This document shows positions 30,409-40,220 of a DNA stretch of 64,000 nt, one piece after another. Under the pieces are notes generated by a model. The model was not told the origin of the DNA. It saw only the letters and a program-made list of their open reading frames with translations, and searched no databases. This DNA is from Salinispora pacifica CNR114. Its GTDB lineage: Bacteria > Actinomycetota > Actinomycetes > Mycobacteriales > Micromonosporaceae. The translations under genes were made by a program, and so were the position numbers. The stretch spans positions 62,001 to 126,000 of the forward strand of contig NZ_AZWO01000012.1 of NCBI RefSeq assembly GCF_000514775.1, read 5' to 3'. Numbering within the stretch: position 1 is the stretch's first letter; every line of letters begins with the position of its first letter.

Positions 30409-31389
30409 TCAGCTCAGGCCACCGAAGAGGGTGGTCACCGAACCATCGTCGAAGACCTCCCGGATCGCCCGGGCCAGCAGCGGGGCGATCGACAGCACAG
30501 TGATCTTGTCGAGCTGCTTCTCCGGCGGCAGCGGCAACGTGTTCGTCACCAGCACCTCGCTGATCGGGCTGTTCTTCAGCCGCTCGGTCGCCGGATCCGA
30601 GAAGAGCGCGTGGGTGGAGGCGACGACGATCTCGGCCGCACCCAACTCCTTGAGGATCTCCGCCGCCTTGGTGATCGTGCCACCCGTGTCGATCATGTCA
30701 TCAACGATCAGGCAGACCCGGCCCTCAACCTCACCGACCACCCGATTCGCCACCACCTGGTTCGGCTTGGACGGGTCCCGGGTCTTGTGGATGAACGCCA
30801 GCGGGCAGCCGCCCAGCCGGTCGGTCCACCGCTCGGCGACCCGGACCCGACCCGAATCCGGGGCGACCACCGTCATCGGACGCCCCGCGTACCGACGCTC
30901 CACCTCCTCGGCGAGCACGTCCATCGCGAAGAGGTGGTCCACCGGGCCGTCGAAGAAGCCCTGGATCTGGGCGGTGTGCAGATCCACGGTGAGGATCCGG
31001 TTCGCGCCGGCGGTCTTTAACAGGTCCGCGATCAGCCGGCCCGAGATCGGCTCCCGACCCCGGTGCTTCTTGTCCTGCCGCGAGTACGGGTAGAAGGGCA
31101 GGACCACGGTGATCCGCTTGGCCGACCCACGCTTCAACGCGTCGATCATGATCAGGGTCTCCATGACCCAGGTGTTGACCCCGTGCGTGACGGACTGCAC
31201 CACGAAGGCGTCCGAGCCACGCACCGAGTCCTTGTAGCGGACGAAGATCTCACCGTTGGCGAAATCGTAGGCGTCGGCCGGTGTCGGGGCGACCCCGAGC
31301 ACCTCGCCGATCTCCTTGGCTAACTCCGGAAAGCCACGCCCGGAGAAGAGCATCAGGCTCTTGCGATTTTCGGCGACGATGCTGCCCAT
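30409..31389 (-). CDS. prs: Ribose-phosphate pyrophosphokinase
   Basis: 326 residues from ATG 31389. Class I PRPP synthase: FANGEIFVRY, FPYYPYSRQDKKHRGREPIS-type loop (here PFYPYSRQDKKHRGREPISG, split over the ATP site), VDLHTAQIQGFF and the PRPP-binding VCLIVDDMIDTGGT. Makes PRPP for purines, pyrimidines, His, Trp and NAD. It lies 79 bases after glmU in the same direction, the usual glmU-prs pair. Confidence 0.96.
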   Translation of the reverse strand: MGSIVAENRKSLMLFSGRGFPELAKEIGEVLGVAPTPADAYDFANGEIFVRYKDSVRGSDAFVVQSVTHGVNTWVMETLIMIDALKRGSAKRITVVLPFYPYSRQDKKHRGREPISGRLIADLLKTAGANRILTVDLHTAQIQGFFDGPVDHLFAMDVLAEEVERRYAGRPMTVVAPDSGRVRVAERWTDRLGGCPLAFIHKTRDPSKPNQVVANRVVGEVEGRVCLIVDDMIDTGGTITKAAEILKELGAAEIVVASTHALFSDPATERLKNSPISEVLVTNTLPLPPEKQLDKITVLSIAPLLARAIREVFDDGSVTTLFGGLS

Positions 31390-31468
31390 GGCCCGTCTGC
31401 TCCTGTTGGTTGGTGGTGCCCGGCGCGGTGGTGGGCCGGAGCGAGTCGGTTGCAGTATCCCCGGTGCC

Positions 31469-32980
31469 CTACGCCCCACCCGCCGGCTCGGTCCCCGCGT
31501 GCATTACCTCACCTTCACTTGCCGTCGCCCCGGAAGACACTCCCGGGCCACCGGCCCGCCCGGCCCGCTCGGCAGCCGCCGCGGCGGCGGTGCCGGCCCG
31601 CCGCTTGAGCACCCAGCCCTCGATGTTGCGCTGCCGCGACCGGGCCACCCCCATCGCCCCGGCCGGCACATCCTCGGCGATCACGGAACCGGCCGCCGTG
31701 TACGCCCCGTCGCCGACCTCGACCGGCGCCACGAACATGTTGTCCGCGCCGGTACGGGCGTGGTCACCGATGACGGTGCGGTGCTTGCGTACCCCGTCGT
31801 AGTTGACGAACACGGTCGCCGCGCCGATATTGCTCTGCTCGCCGATCGTGGCGTCCCCGACGTAGGTCAGGTGCGGGACCTTCGACCCCACGCCGACCTC
31901 GGAGTTCTTCACCTCGACGAAGGTGCCCACCTTCGCCTTCTCGGCCAGCCGCGCCGCCGGCCGCAGATACGCGTACGGGCCGACGCTGGCCGCCGGGCCG
32001 ATCTCGGCTCCGACCGCGTGGCTGCGGATCACGGTGGCGCCGGGCCCGACCAGGGTGTCCACCAACGTGACATCCGGGCCGACCTGCGCACCGGCACCGA
32101 TCACGGTGGCGCCCCGGAGCTGGGTGTTCTGGTCCACCACCGCGTCCCGGTCCAACGCCACGGTCACGTCGATCCAGGTGGTCGCCGGGTCGAGCAGGCT
32201 GACCCCGCTGCGCATCCAGGTTTCGTTGACCCGGTCACGCAGCAGTCGCCGCAGCCCGGCCAACTCCACCCGGTCGTTGCAGCCCAGCGTCTCGATGTGG
32301 TCCGGCGCCACGTGTACCGCGACCGGCTCGTCCGCCGACCGCAGCAGGCCGAAGACGTCGGTCAGGTACTCCTCGCCCTGGGCGTTGCCGGTCGACAGCT
32401 TGCCGAGCTTGTCCCGCAGCAGGGCCGCGTCGAACGCGTAGATGCCGGCGTTGATCTCCCGAATCTCCCGCTGGTCGGGGGTCGTGTCGCGCTGCTCCAC
32501 GATCTGCTGGAGCTGACCGTCGGCGTCGCGCACGATCCGGCCGAGCCCGGTCGGGTCGGGTACCTCAGCGGCCAGCACCGTCGCCGCGGCGCCCACCCGC
32601 TCGTGCGCCTCGACCAACCCGCCGAGGGTCTCCGGGCGGAGCAGCGGCACGTCACCGTTGAGCACCACCACGGTGCCGCTGCTCTCCGGGACGGCGGCCA
32701 ACGCGACCCGTACCGCGTGCCCGGTGCCGAGCTGTTCGGCCTGAAGCACCGGGGTGGCCTGCGGGACGATCTCCGCCAGATGGGCCCGGACCTGGTCGGC
32801 GCCGTGGCCGACCACGACCACCGTGCGGTCGGCGGCGAGCGGCTCGGCAGCGCCGAGCACGTGGCCGACGAGCGTGCGGCCAAGTAGTGGGTGCAGCACC
32901 TTCGGAAGCCCGGACTTCATCCGCTTACCCGCACCGGCGGCGAGCACCACGACGGTACGGGGAGAGGGCTGCTGGGACAC
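31469..32980 (-). CDS. glmU: Bifunctional GlcNAc-1-P uridyltransferase/glucosamine-1-P acetyltransferase
   Basis: 503 residues. N-terminal pyrophosphorylase: LAAGAGKRMKSGLPKVLHP at the start, GDVPLL, then the C-terminal left-handed beta helix with hexapeptide repeats. AVGPYAYLRP-type acetyltransferase loop (ASVGPYAYLRP), KNSEVG and NYDG are present. A Gly/Ala-rich tail of about 50 residues follows, longer than in many species. Makes UDP-GlcNAc for the wall. Confidence 0.96.
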   Translation of the reverse strand: MSQQPSPRTVVVLAAGAGKRMKSGLPKVLHPLLGRTLVGHVLGAAEPLAADRTVVVVGHGADQVRAHLAEIVPQATPVLQAEQLGTGHAVRVALAAVPESSGTVVVLNGDVPLLRPETLGGLVEAHERVGAAATVLAAEVPDPTGLGRIVRDADGQLQQIVEQRDTTPDQREIREINAGIYAFDAALLRDKLGKLSTGNAQGEEYLTDVFGLLRSADEPVAVHVAPDHIETLGCNDRVELAGLRRLLRDRVNETWMRSGVSLLDPATTWIDVTVALDRDAVVDQNTQLRGATVIGAGAQVGPDVTLVDTLVGPGATVIRSHAVGAEIGPAASVGPYAYLRPAARLAEKAKVGTFVEVKNSEVGVGSKVPHLTYVGDATIGEQSNIGAATVFVNYDGVRKHRTVIGDHARTGADNMFVAPVEVGDGAYTAAGSVIAEDVPAGAMGVARSRQRNIEGWVLKRRAGTAAAAAAERAGRAGGPGVSSGATASEGEVMHAGTEPAGGA

Positions 32981-33078
32981 GGAAGGGCTCCCGTCGGTGC
33001 GGCGACAGTCTCGCGGTCATGCTAACCAGATCAACCCGGCATCGGCGGGGCCTGCACAATGCTGACCGGTGGCAGGAG

Positions 33079-33150
33079 CTGGGGTGCCTGGATTCGAACC
33101 AGGAGCTCAAGGCTCCAAAGGCCTGCGGGTTGCCGTTACCCCACACCCCA
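33079..33150 (-). tRNA. tRNA-Gln (anticodon TTG)
   Basis: Read on the minus strand: acceptor arm TGGGGTG pairs with CACCCCA, discriminator base G; the anticodon loop CTTTGGA gives TTG; the T arm is CCTGG TTCGAAT CCAGG. The D arm has GGGTAACGGCAACCC. The base pair at positions 27-43 is a C-T mismatch, tolerated in tRNAs. Sits 98 bases upstream of glmU. No CCA encoded (GCTCC follows). Confidence 0.93.
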
Positions 33151-33476
33151 TCGCCATGTCGTCCGGACGCGTGGTCGGGCAGACCCACGATCCGGAACAG
33201 CTCGGTGATCATACCTGCGATCCGTCCGGACAGCGCCCGGCCGCAGGCCGAATTACCGACAACCACGATAGTCCCCGCCAACTTAGGGCCAACCGGGTGG
33301 TGGGGTCAGCGCGGGTCTGTGCCGCGCCGCGGCACCGGACCCGACCGCCGTCGAGCGCCGCGCCCGAGCCGACCTGACAGGATGGCCGGTAACGGGCTCG
33401 ACGCACGACCGGATGGCCGGTGACCGACTCGACCCCAAGACTGGACGGCACCGAGCCCCGATGAGGTGACGACATA
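33151..33476. other. Intergenic region with direct repeat
   Basis: 326 bases between tRNA-Gln and the TetR regulator with no gene-like frame. The last 100 bases hold two copies of a 23-base direct repeat (separate entry). The promoters of both the tRNA (minus) and the TetR gene (plus) should lie here. Confidence 0.5.
33380..33433 (+). repeat. Two direct repeats upstream of the TetR regulator
   Basis: GGATGGCCGGT-N6-CTCGAC occurs at 33380-33402 and 33411-33433, 31 bases apart (three octant steps of the helix), with three differences in the N6. The second copy ends 43 bases before the ATG. The place and spacing suit an autoregulatory operator. Confidence 0.5.
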
Positions 33477-34157
33477 ATGGATGGCCTGGGCAGCGACCAC
33501 AACCCCGGTCGGCGCCGGGGAGCCGCAGCGGCCGGCAAAACCGCACGGGTACGCATGTCGGCGGCACAGCGGCGCGAACAACTCATCGCGACCGCGCGCC
33601 AGCTCTTCGCCGAACGCGGCTTCGACGCCACCTCGATCGAGGAGGTGGCGGCTCGGGCGAAGGTCTCCAAACCGGTGGTGTACGAGCACTTCGGCGGCAA
33701 GGAGGGGCTGTACGCGGTGGTGGTGGACCGGGAGGTCCGCAGCCTGCTCGACCGGATCACCACCGCCCTGACCGCCGGCCACCCGCGGGAACTGCTCGAA
33801 CAGGCCGCGCTGACCCTGCTCACGTACATCGAGGAGGAGAACAGCGGGTTCCGGGTGTTGGTCCGGGAGTCACCCCTGATGTCGTCAACGGGTAGTTTCA
33901 GCAGCGTCATGAACGACGTCGCGCACCAGGTGGAGCACATCCTCGGCGCCGAGTTCTCCAGCCGCGGGTACGACCCGAAACTGGCCGAACTCTACGCCCA
34001 GGCCCTGGTGGGAATGGTGGCGCTGACCGGCCGCTGGTGGCTGGAGGTACGCCGGCCGGGCAAGGAGACGGTGGCGGCGCACCTGGTGAACCTGGCCTGG
34101 AACGGCCTGTCCCACCTCGAGCCGAAGCCCGGCCTGATCACCGTCCGGAGACGCTGA
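33477..34157 (+). CDS. TetR-family transcriptional regulator
   Basis: 226 residues with a 26-residue basic tail before the helix-turn-helix: QRREQLIATARQLFAERGF followed by IEEVAARAKVSKPVVYEHFGGKEGLYAVVVDRE. The C-terminal ligand domain has YIEEENSGFRVLVRESP and a Trp-rich helix ALTGRWWLEVRRP. No ligand can be proposed. The two downstream genes are convergent, so its targets are not obvious. Confidence 0.9.
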   Translation: MDGLGSDHNPGRRRGAAAAGKTARVRMSAAQRREQLIATARQLFAERGFDATSIEEVAARAKVSKPVVYEHFGGKEGLYAVVVDREVRSLLDRITTALTAGHPRELLEQAALTLLTYIEEENSGFRVLVRESPLMSSTGSFSSVMNDVAHQVEHILGAEFSSRGYDPKLAELYAQALVGMVALTGRWWLEVRRPGKETVAAHLVNLAWNGLSHLEPKPGLITVRRR

Positions 34158-34183
34158 GTCATCGACCGGTTCCGGGCGGCGGC

Positions 34184-34618
34184 CTACTCCGTCTCGGCGG
34201 GCTCCACCGGCCCGACCTTGTCGTAGAGGCCGGTGCCGAGCAGGATCAGCCCGAAGAGCATCGACACGATCACGGTCGACATCGAGAAGCTGAGGACATT
34301 GGCCGAGGTCTGCAGCACCGACATCATCAGGATGCTGGTCACCAGAAAGACGACCCCGGCGATCAGGTTCATGTAGTGGCCGAGATTGCCCCGCCGAGAC
34401 GCCCCCACCAGGAGGAAGGCGCCGAAGACCACCGAGGCCAGCGCGAACGCGAGGTTGGTGCGGAGACCGAGCACCCATTCTCCGTCCCGGTCGAAGAGCG
34501 GGTCACCCAGCGTCTGCGCGGCGCCCCAGACACCGAAAACCAGGATGTAGAGACCGATCAGCCCGGCGAGGACCCGGTAGATCGGCCGCGCCGGATGGTT
34601 CAGTGGGATGTGCGCCAT
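34184..34618 (-). CDS. DUF4383 membrane protein (copy 1)
   Basis: 144 residues from ATG 34618. Starts MAHIPLNHPARPIYRVLAGL, then four helices of DUF4383: IGLYILVFGVWGAA, TNLAFALASVVFGAFLLVGA, MNLIAGVVFLVTSILMMSV and STVIVSMLFGLILLGTGLY. Closely parallels the protein 150 bases upstream, so the pair arose by duplication. Function unknown. Confidence 0.85.
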   Translation of the reverse strand: MAHIPLNHPARPIYRVLAGLIGLYILVFGVWGAAQTLGDPLFDRDGEWVLGLRTNLAFALASVVFGAFLLVGASRRGNLGHYMNLIAGVVFLVTSILMMSVLQTSANVLSFSMSTVIVSMLFGLILLGTGLYDKVGPVEPAETE

Positions 34619-34713
34619 GACGCCTCCGACCACTCGACGACAGCCAGGGGCCATTGTCACCCAGGCCGGGGCCGCGCGTACGGCGAATCGGCCGGGTAGC
34701 CGGCAGGCGGCAC

Positions 34714-34749
34714 GGAGCCCGCCGCGGCCCCATGGGTGCGGCGGGCTCC
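34714..34749 (-). terminator. Hairpin after DUF4383 copy 2
   Basis: GGAGCCCGCCGC and GCGGCGGGCTCC form a perfect 12-base stem around GGCCCCATGGGT, 17 bases past the stop of the upstream DUF4383 gene. No T run. Confidence 0.65.
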
Positions 34750-34766
34750 GTGGCCGAGGACGACGG

Positions 34767-35222
34767 TCAGAGCACCAGCCGTGCCTTCTGCCAGGCCTCC
34801 TGCTCCGCGTCGGTGCCGACCTTGCCGTACATCCCGACCATCAGCAGGACCAGGCCGGTCACCATCAGCACGAGGACGGTGGCGATGTTGAAGTTGAAGA
34901 AGTTCGCCTCGGTGCGGAGGAAGGCGAGGCCGGCGAGGCTGAGCACGATACCCGCGTACCCCAGCCCCTGATTGATCAACACGTCGACGTTGCGGCCGAT
35001 CGCCGTACCGGCCAGCACGGCGCCACCGAGCAGCACGCTGAGCAACGAGAAGCCAAGGTTCGTGCCCTGACCGAGTACCGCGGTGTCGCCCTGGGCCCAG
35101 AGCTCGTCACCGACGGTCGCGATGAGACCGAGCACGCCGAAGACGACCAGGTACAGGCCGGTCAGCCCGCCGATCGCCCGGTAGATCGGCCGCGCGGGGT
35201 GGTTCACGGGGGTGTGGGCCAT
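34767..35222 (-). CDS. DUF4383 membrane protein (copy 2)
   Basis: 151 residues from ATG 35222, starting MAHTPVNHPARPIYRAIGGL. Same four-helix plan as copy 1, with sequence clearly related over the whole length. A hairpin separates the two genes, so they may be expressed apart. Function unknown. Confidence 0.85.
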   Translation of the reverse strand: MAHTPVNHPARPIYRAIGGLTGLYLVVFGVLGLIATVGDELWAQGDTAVLGQGTNLGFSLLSVLLGGAVLAGTAIGRNVDVLINQGLGYAGIVLSLAGLAFLRTEANFFNFNIATVLVLMVTGLVLLMVGMYGKVGTDAEQEAWQKARLVL

Positions 35223-35331
35223 GGCTGAGTCTCCAACGACGTTACGGTGAGGGTCGGCGCCGATTGTCCCGTACCGGCCGGTGTGACGCCGCACACGGTC
35301 CCGGGGCGACCACGCCGCGGCGCGGCGGCGG

Positions 35332-37128
35332 TCAGCCGGCCGGGATCTCCTCAGCCAGCGTCAGCCAGGCCTGTTCGACCTGTTCCCGCTCGCCCCGGAC
35401 CTCCTTGAGCTGGGCATCCAGCTCAGCCACCCGGGCGTAGTCGGTCGCGTTCGCGGCCAACTGGTCGAGCAGCTCCGCCTCCCGCTGCTCCAGCCGGCCC
35501 ACCTGCCGCTCCAGCCGGGCCAGTTCCTTACGGGCCTGGCGGACCTGCGCCGCAGACATCCCACTCGCCTTCGCCGGCGCTGGCCCACCACCGGACGCCG
35601 GTACCGGACGGCCGCCGTCGGTGGCCCGCGCCAGGTACTCGTCAACCCCGCCGGGCAGGTGCACCAACTGGCCATCGCCGAACATGCCGTACACGGTGTC
35701 GGCGACCCGTTCCACCAGGTACCGGTCGTGGCTGGCCACGATGATCACGCCAGGCCAGGAGTCGAGCAGATCCTCGAGCGCGGCGAGGGTGTCGGTATCC
35801 AGGTCGTTGGTGGGCTCGTCCAGCAGGAGCACATTCGGCTCACCGGCGAGCAGGCGTAGCAGCTGCAGCCGCCGCCGCTCGCCACCGGAGAGATCAGCCA
35901 CCGGGGTCCAGAGCCGGCGGTCGTCGAAGCCGAAGACCTCGGCGAGCTGGGCGGCGGAGATCTCCCGGTCACCCAGCCGGACCCGGCGGGCGATCTCCTC
36001 GACCGCCTCAAGAACGCGCAGTTGGCCGGGGAGTTCGGCGAGTTCCTGGGAGAGGAACGCGGGACGCACGGTGGAACCGGCCACGAACCGGCCGTGCTCC
36101 GGTCGGGTGACGCCGGCGAGCATCCGCAACAGCGTGGTCTTGCCGGCGCCGTTGCGGCCGAGGACGGCGATCCGATCCCCGGGACCGACCTGCCAGGTGA
36201 GGTCGCGCAGGATCTCCTTCGGCCCCGCGTCCAACCGGACGTGCTCCAGGTCGTACACCTGCTTGCCGAGCCGGGCGGTGGCGAGCCGCTGCAGCGACAT
36301 GCTGTCCCGCGGTGGCGGAACGTCGGCGATCAGCGCGTTCGCCGCGTCGATGCGGAACTTCGGCTTGGCGGTACGGGCCGGCGCGCCGCGCCGCAGCCAG
36401 GCGATCTCCTTGCGGAGCAGGTTCTGGCGGCGCGCCTCGGTGGCGGCGGCGACCCGTTCCCGTTCGGCCCGGGCGAGGGTCCAGGCGGCGAACCCACCCT
36501 CGTACGCCCGGACGGTCTGGTCGGCGACCTCCCAGGTGGTGGTACAGACGGCGTCGAGGAACCACCGGTCGTGGGTGACCACGACGAGCGCACCTCGGCG
36601 GGCGAGCAGGTGCCGGGCCAGCCAGTCGATGCCGCCGACATCAAGGTGGTTGGTCGGCTCGTCGAGGATCAGCAGGTCGGCGTCGCGGACCAGCAGCGCG
36701 GCCAGGGCGACTCGGCGGCGCTCGCCGCCGGACATCGGGCCGACCGGAGCGTCGAGGCCGAGGTGCGGCATCCCGAGGCCGTCGAGGACCGCCCGGACGC
36801 CGGCGTCGCCGGCCCACTCGTGCTCGGCGCCCATCCCCTCGGCCAGCCACGCGGTGCCCAGGACCACGTCTCGGACGGTCGCGTCGGGCGCGAGCTGCAG
36901 GTTCTGCGGCAACCCGGCGACGCGCAGGTCGCGCCGGTGGGTCACCCGGCCGTCGTCCGGCTCCTCCTGCCGAGTGAGCAGGCGCAGCAGGGTGGATTTG
37001 CCGGCGCCGTTGAGCCCCACCACACCGATCCGGTCGGCGTCGTCGAGACCGAGCGAAACATCGGTGAGCAGCGGCCCGGCAGCGCCGTAGCCCTTGGACA
37101 CCCGGTCCAGGTTGACGATGTTGGCCAC
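35332..37128 (-). CDS. ABC-F family ATPase (Uup-like)
   Basis: 598 residues, two soluble ABC domains without membrane parts. First domain: [41 protein letters not shown]; second: LGRNGAGKTTLLRMLAG, LSGGERRRLQLLRLLA, LLLDEPTNDLD. The linker between them is long and basic. The C-terminus holds a charged coiled coil (QVRQARKELARLERQVGRLEQREAEL) as in Uup. ABC-F proteins act on ribosomes or DNA; Uup-type is the closest by the C-terminal coil. Confidence 0.92.
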   Translation of the reverse strand: MANIVNLDRVSKGYGAAGPLLTDVSLGLDDADRIGVVGLNGAGKSTLLRLLTRQEEPDDGRVTHRRDLRVAGLPQNLQLAPDATVRDVVLGTAWLAEGMGAEHEWAGDAGVRAVLDGLGMPHLGLDAPVGPMSGGERRRVALAALLVRDADLLILDEPTNHLDVGGIDWLARHLLARRGALVVVTHDRWFLDAVCTTTWEVADQTVRAYEGGFAAWTLARAERERVAAATEARRQNLLRKEIAWLRRGAPARTAKPKFRIDAANALIADVPPPRDSMSLQRLATARLGKQVYDLEHVRLDAGPKEILRDLTWQVGPGDRIAVLGRNGAGKTTLLRMLAGVTRPEHGRFVAGSTVRPAFLSQELAELPGQLRVLEAVEEIARRVRLGDREISAAQLAEVFGFDDRRLWTPVADLSGGERRRLQLLRLLAGEPNVLLLDEPTNDLDTDTLAALEDLLDSWPGVIIVASHDRYLVERVADTVYGMFGDGQLVHLPGGVDEYLARATDGGRPVPASGGGPAPAKASGMSAAQVRQARKELARLERQVGRLEQREAELLDQLAANATDYARVAELDAQLKEVRGEREQVEQAWLTLAEEIPAG

Positions 37129-37227
37129 TACACCCCTTCCATGGTCAGGGCGCCCGGCACCGGATCGGCAGCCAAGGACGCCCGAAGCAAGGGTACGCGG
37201 ACGCCGGGCGGCCGACGCCGGGGACGG

Positions 37228-38175
37228 TCAGCCGATCCGGGCCCCGGCGACCGGGCCGTGTGCGGTGCGCGCGTGTCGGCACACGTCGAGGGCGCCCAGT
37301 TCGGCGGCGATGCGCTCCGCGTCGGCCGCTCCGGTGGCCAGGAAGACGCAGGTCGGCCCGGAGCCGGAGACGATACCCGCGAGCGCCCCCGCCGCCTCGC
37401 CCGCCTTCAGAGTGGCGGCCAGGGACGGCCGCAGGGCGAGTGCGGCGTCCTGAAGATCGTTGCCGAGGGCCGCGGCGAGCACCCGGGGGTCAGACTGCCG
37501 GAGGGCGGCGAGGAGGGTGTCGGTGCTGCCGAGTGGGGGGCCGGCGGCCCCGGCCTCGCGGAGCCGATCGAGTTCCCGGTACGCGACCGGCGTGGAGAGG
37601 CCGCCGTCGGCGACCGCGACGACCCAGTGCCAGATGGTCGGCCGGGCCAGTACCGGGCTGACCGCCTCACCCCGGCCGGTGCCGAGCGCGGTGCCACCGT
37701 GGATCAGGAACGGCACGTCGGAACCGAGGTCGGCGGCGATCTCCGCCAACTCGTCCCGCGACAGCCCGGTCCCCCACAGCGCGTCGCAGGCGACCAGCGC
37801 GGCGGCGGCATCGGCGCTGCCTCCGGCGAGCCCACCGGCCAGGGGAATCTGCTTACGCAGGTGCAGCCGGGCGTGCGGCGGCACCCCGGCGGAGCTGGCG
37901 AGGGCGCGGGCAGCGCGAATAACCAGGTTCGACTCGTCCAGGGCAAGTTCGCCGGTCCCCTCGCCCGCCATCGTCAGGCTGAGGGTGTCGCCCCGGCGGG
38001 CGGTCAACTCGTCGTGCACAGAGATCGCGTGGTAGACGGTGTTCAGCTCGTGATAACCGTCCCGGCGTAGCGGGCCCACCCCCAGATGCAGATTGATCTT
38101 GGCGGGGACTCGTACCCGGACCGGCCCGCTGACACCTCGCGGTTCGTCATCCTCCGGTCGCCATGCCTCGGTCAC
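37228..38175 (-). CDS. ispE: 4-diphosphocytidyl-2-C-methyl-D-erythritol kinase
   Basis: 315 residues, GHMP kinase of the MEP isoprenoid pathway. VPAKINLHLGV at about residues 23-33 and the ATP loop PLAGGLAGGSADAAAAL near 109-125; C-terminal GIVSGSGPTCVFLA. GTG 38175. Downstream of rsmA by 101 bases, the usual actinobacterial order tatD-rsmA-ispE. Confidence 0.95.
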   Translation of the reverse strand: MTEAWRPEDDEPRGVSGPVRVRVPAKINLHLGVGPLRRDGYHELNTVYHAISVHDELTARRGDTLSLTMAGEGTGELALDESNLVIRAARALASSAGVPPHARLHLRKQIPLAGGLAGGSADAAAALVACDALWGTGLSRDELAEIAADLGSDVPFLIHGGTALGTGRGEAVSPVLARPTIWHWVVAVADGGLSTPVAYRELDRLREAGAAGPPLGSTDTLLAALRQSDPRVLAAALGNDLQDAALALRPSLAATLKAGEAAGALAGIVSGSGPTCVFLATGAADAERIAAELGALDVCRHARTAHGPVAGARIG

Positions 38176-38276
38176 GGGATGGCGCCCCAGACCGAGCCCC
38201 GGCTCACCGTCCCCGGCGCGACGGGCGGGGACAACGGCGTGGCTTTTCCAACTTCCTTGACGGGCACGGCGTCAGC

Positions 38277-39146
38277 CTACTGCCCGGTGGGAGTGGCAGC
38301 CGGGGCCGACGCGGCGATCGCGGCGAACTGCTCGACCGGGAGCGCCTCCCCCCGGGCGCCGGGGTCCACTCCGGCGGCGGTGAGCACCGCGGCCGCCCGG
38401 TCCGCACCGCCGGCCCAGCCGGCCAGGGCCGCGCGAAGGGTTTTGCGACGCTGGGCGAACGCGGCGTCCACCACCGCGAAGACCCGTTCCCGGGAACCAC
38501 CCGCGCCCGGCGGCTCACGACGGGTGAAGGCGACCAGCCCGGAGTCGACGTTCGGCACCGGCCAGAACACGTTCGGCGGCACCTTCCCGGCCGCCTGAAC
38601 GTGGGCGTACCAGGCGAGTTTGACCGACGGCACGCCGTACACCCGGGAACCGGGACCGGCGACGAGCCGATCGGCGACCTCCTTCTGCACCATGACCAGG
38701 CCATGCCGCAGCGTCGGCAACTCGGCGAGCAGGTGCAGCACCACCGGCACGGCGACGTTGTACGGCAGGTTGGCGACCAGCGCGGTCGGCGCGGGATCGG
38801 CGAGCTGCCCGGCGGTGACCCGAAGCGCGTCGGCGCGGTGCACCGAGAGCCGACCGGCGGCGGGACCGGCGTGCCGGGCGGCGGTCTCCGGTAGGGCGGC
38901 GGCGAGGACCGGGTCGATCTCGACAGCGTGCACGTGCGCGGCGGCCGGCAGCAGCGCGAGGGTGAGCGAGCCGAGTCCCGGCCCGACCTCCACCACCACG
39001 TCCTCGGCGGTCAGGCCAGCGGTGGTGACGATCCGCCGCACCGTGTTGGGGTCATGCACGAAGTTCTGGCCGAGCCGCTTGGTGGGAGCGACGCCGAGGC
39101 GGGCGGCGAGGTCCCGGATTTCCGCCGGGCCGAGGAGACCGGTCAC
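38277..39146 (-). CDS. rsmA: 16S rRNA (A1518/A1519-N6)-dimethyltransferase
   Basis: 289 residues from GTG 39146. [14 protein letters not shown] at the start, SAM motif [15 protein letters not shown], the NLPYNVAVP catalytic motif and the C-terminal [11 protein letters not shown]. Modifies the 3' end of 16S rRNA. An in-frame extension to 39290 exists but has no family match. Confidence 0.95.
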   Translation of the reverse strand: MTGLLGPAEIRDLAARLGVAPTKRLGQNFVHDPNTVRRIVTTAGLTAEDVVVEVGPGLGSLTLALLPAAAHVHAVEIDPVLAAALPETAARHAGPAAGRLSVHRADALRVTAGQLADPAPTALVANLPYNVAVPVVLHLLAELPTLRHGLVMVQKEVADRLVAGPGSRVYGVPSVKLAWYAHVQAAGKVPPNVFWPVPNVDSGLVAFTRREPPGAGGSRERVFAVVDAAFAQRRKTLRAALAGWAGGADRAAAVLTAAGVDPGARGEALPVEQFAAIAASAPAATPTGQ

Positions 39147-39225
39147 GCCCGCTAGCGTAGGTGGACGCCGGCGCGCCCCGGGCAGGGGCCCGCCACCTCC
39201 CGCCGAAATCCCGTCAGCCCCGCCG

Positions 39226-40155
39226 TCACCAAGGACCGAAGGCCCGCTCGCCGGTACGGGAGAGGGCAGCGCAGAGCTCGTCCAGGTCACTGCCGGTGGC
39301 GGCGGCGAGCGCGCGGACGGTGAGCGGGATCAGGTACGACGCGTTGGGCCGCCCCCGGTGCGGCACCGGAGTGAGATACGGCGCGTCCGTCTCCACGAGG
39401 AGGTGATCCAGCGGGGTCACCGCGGCGGCCTCCCGCAGTGCCGCGGCGCTGCTGAAGGTGACGGTGCCGGCGAAGCTGAGTAGGTAGCCGCGGCGCACGC
39501 ACGCGCGGGCGAACTCGGCGTCGCCCGAGAAACAGTGCATCACCACCGTCTCCGGGGCGCCCGCGTCGTCCAGGATCCGCAACACGTCGGCGTGCGCGTC
39601 GCGATCGTGGACCACCAGGGTCCGGCCGTACCGCTTGGCGATGTCGATGTGTGCCCGGAAGCTGGCCTCCTGCGCGGCCCGCCCGTCCTCGCCGGTGCGG
39701 AAGAAGTCCATCCCGGTCTCGCCGACGCCCCGTACCCGGTCCTGGCCGGCCAGCGACTCGACGACCCGCAGCGCCTCGTCCAGCTCCGCCAACCGGGGCG
39801 CCTCGTTGGGGTGCAGCGCGACGGTGGCGACGACCGCCGGATAGCGCTGGGCCACCTCCACCCCCCACCGTGACGAGTCGACGTCGACCCCCACCTGCAC
39901 CAACCGGTCCACCCCGACCTCCGTGGCCGCCTCGACCGCGGCCTGGACCGGGTCGACCGCCCGGCCGGTGTCGGCCCCCGGGTCGGCGGCCGACACCGCC
40001 GTTTCCCGGCGCGGCGGGACCCCGGCCGCACTGATCGTGATGTCGAGGTGGGTGTGGCTGTCGGGCACCGGTCGGGGCAACGACGCGGGCGCGGGCGGGA
40101 ACTCCCCGGCCCGCCGAGCCGCGCGCTGCTTACGGGTTTCGGTCTGCTCGGTCAT
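39226..40155 (-). CDS. tatD: TatD-family metal-dependent hydrolase
   Basis: 309 residues from ATG 40155. A basic lead of about 30 residues precedes DSHTHLD (HxH), then [25 protein letters not shown] and [11 protein letters not shown] ~30-residue insert ([25 protein letters not shown]) follows the first strand, unlike E. coli TatD. DNase/metallophosphoesterase family. Confidence 0.9.
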   Translation of the reverse strand: MTEQTETRKQRAARRAGEFPPAPASLPRPVPDSHTHLDITISAAGVPPRRETAVSAADPGADTGRAVDPVQAAVEAATEVGVDRLVQVGVDVDSSRWGVEVAQRYPAVVATVALHPNEAPRLAELDEALRVVESLAGQDRVRGVGETGMDFFRTGEDGRAAQEASFRAHIDIAKRYGRTLVVHDRDAHADVLRILDDAGAPETVVMHCFSGDAEFARACVRRGYLLSFAGTVTFSSAAALREAAAVTPLDHLLVETDAPYLTPVPHRGRPNASYLIPLTVRALAAATGSDLDELCAALSRTGERAFGPW

Positions 40156-40220
40156 CGGCGCAAGCATCACACACCAGTGCCGGCAGTCTCCCGCTACCCG
40201 GTGTTCACCCGGACCATCGG

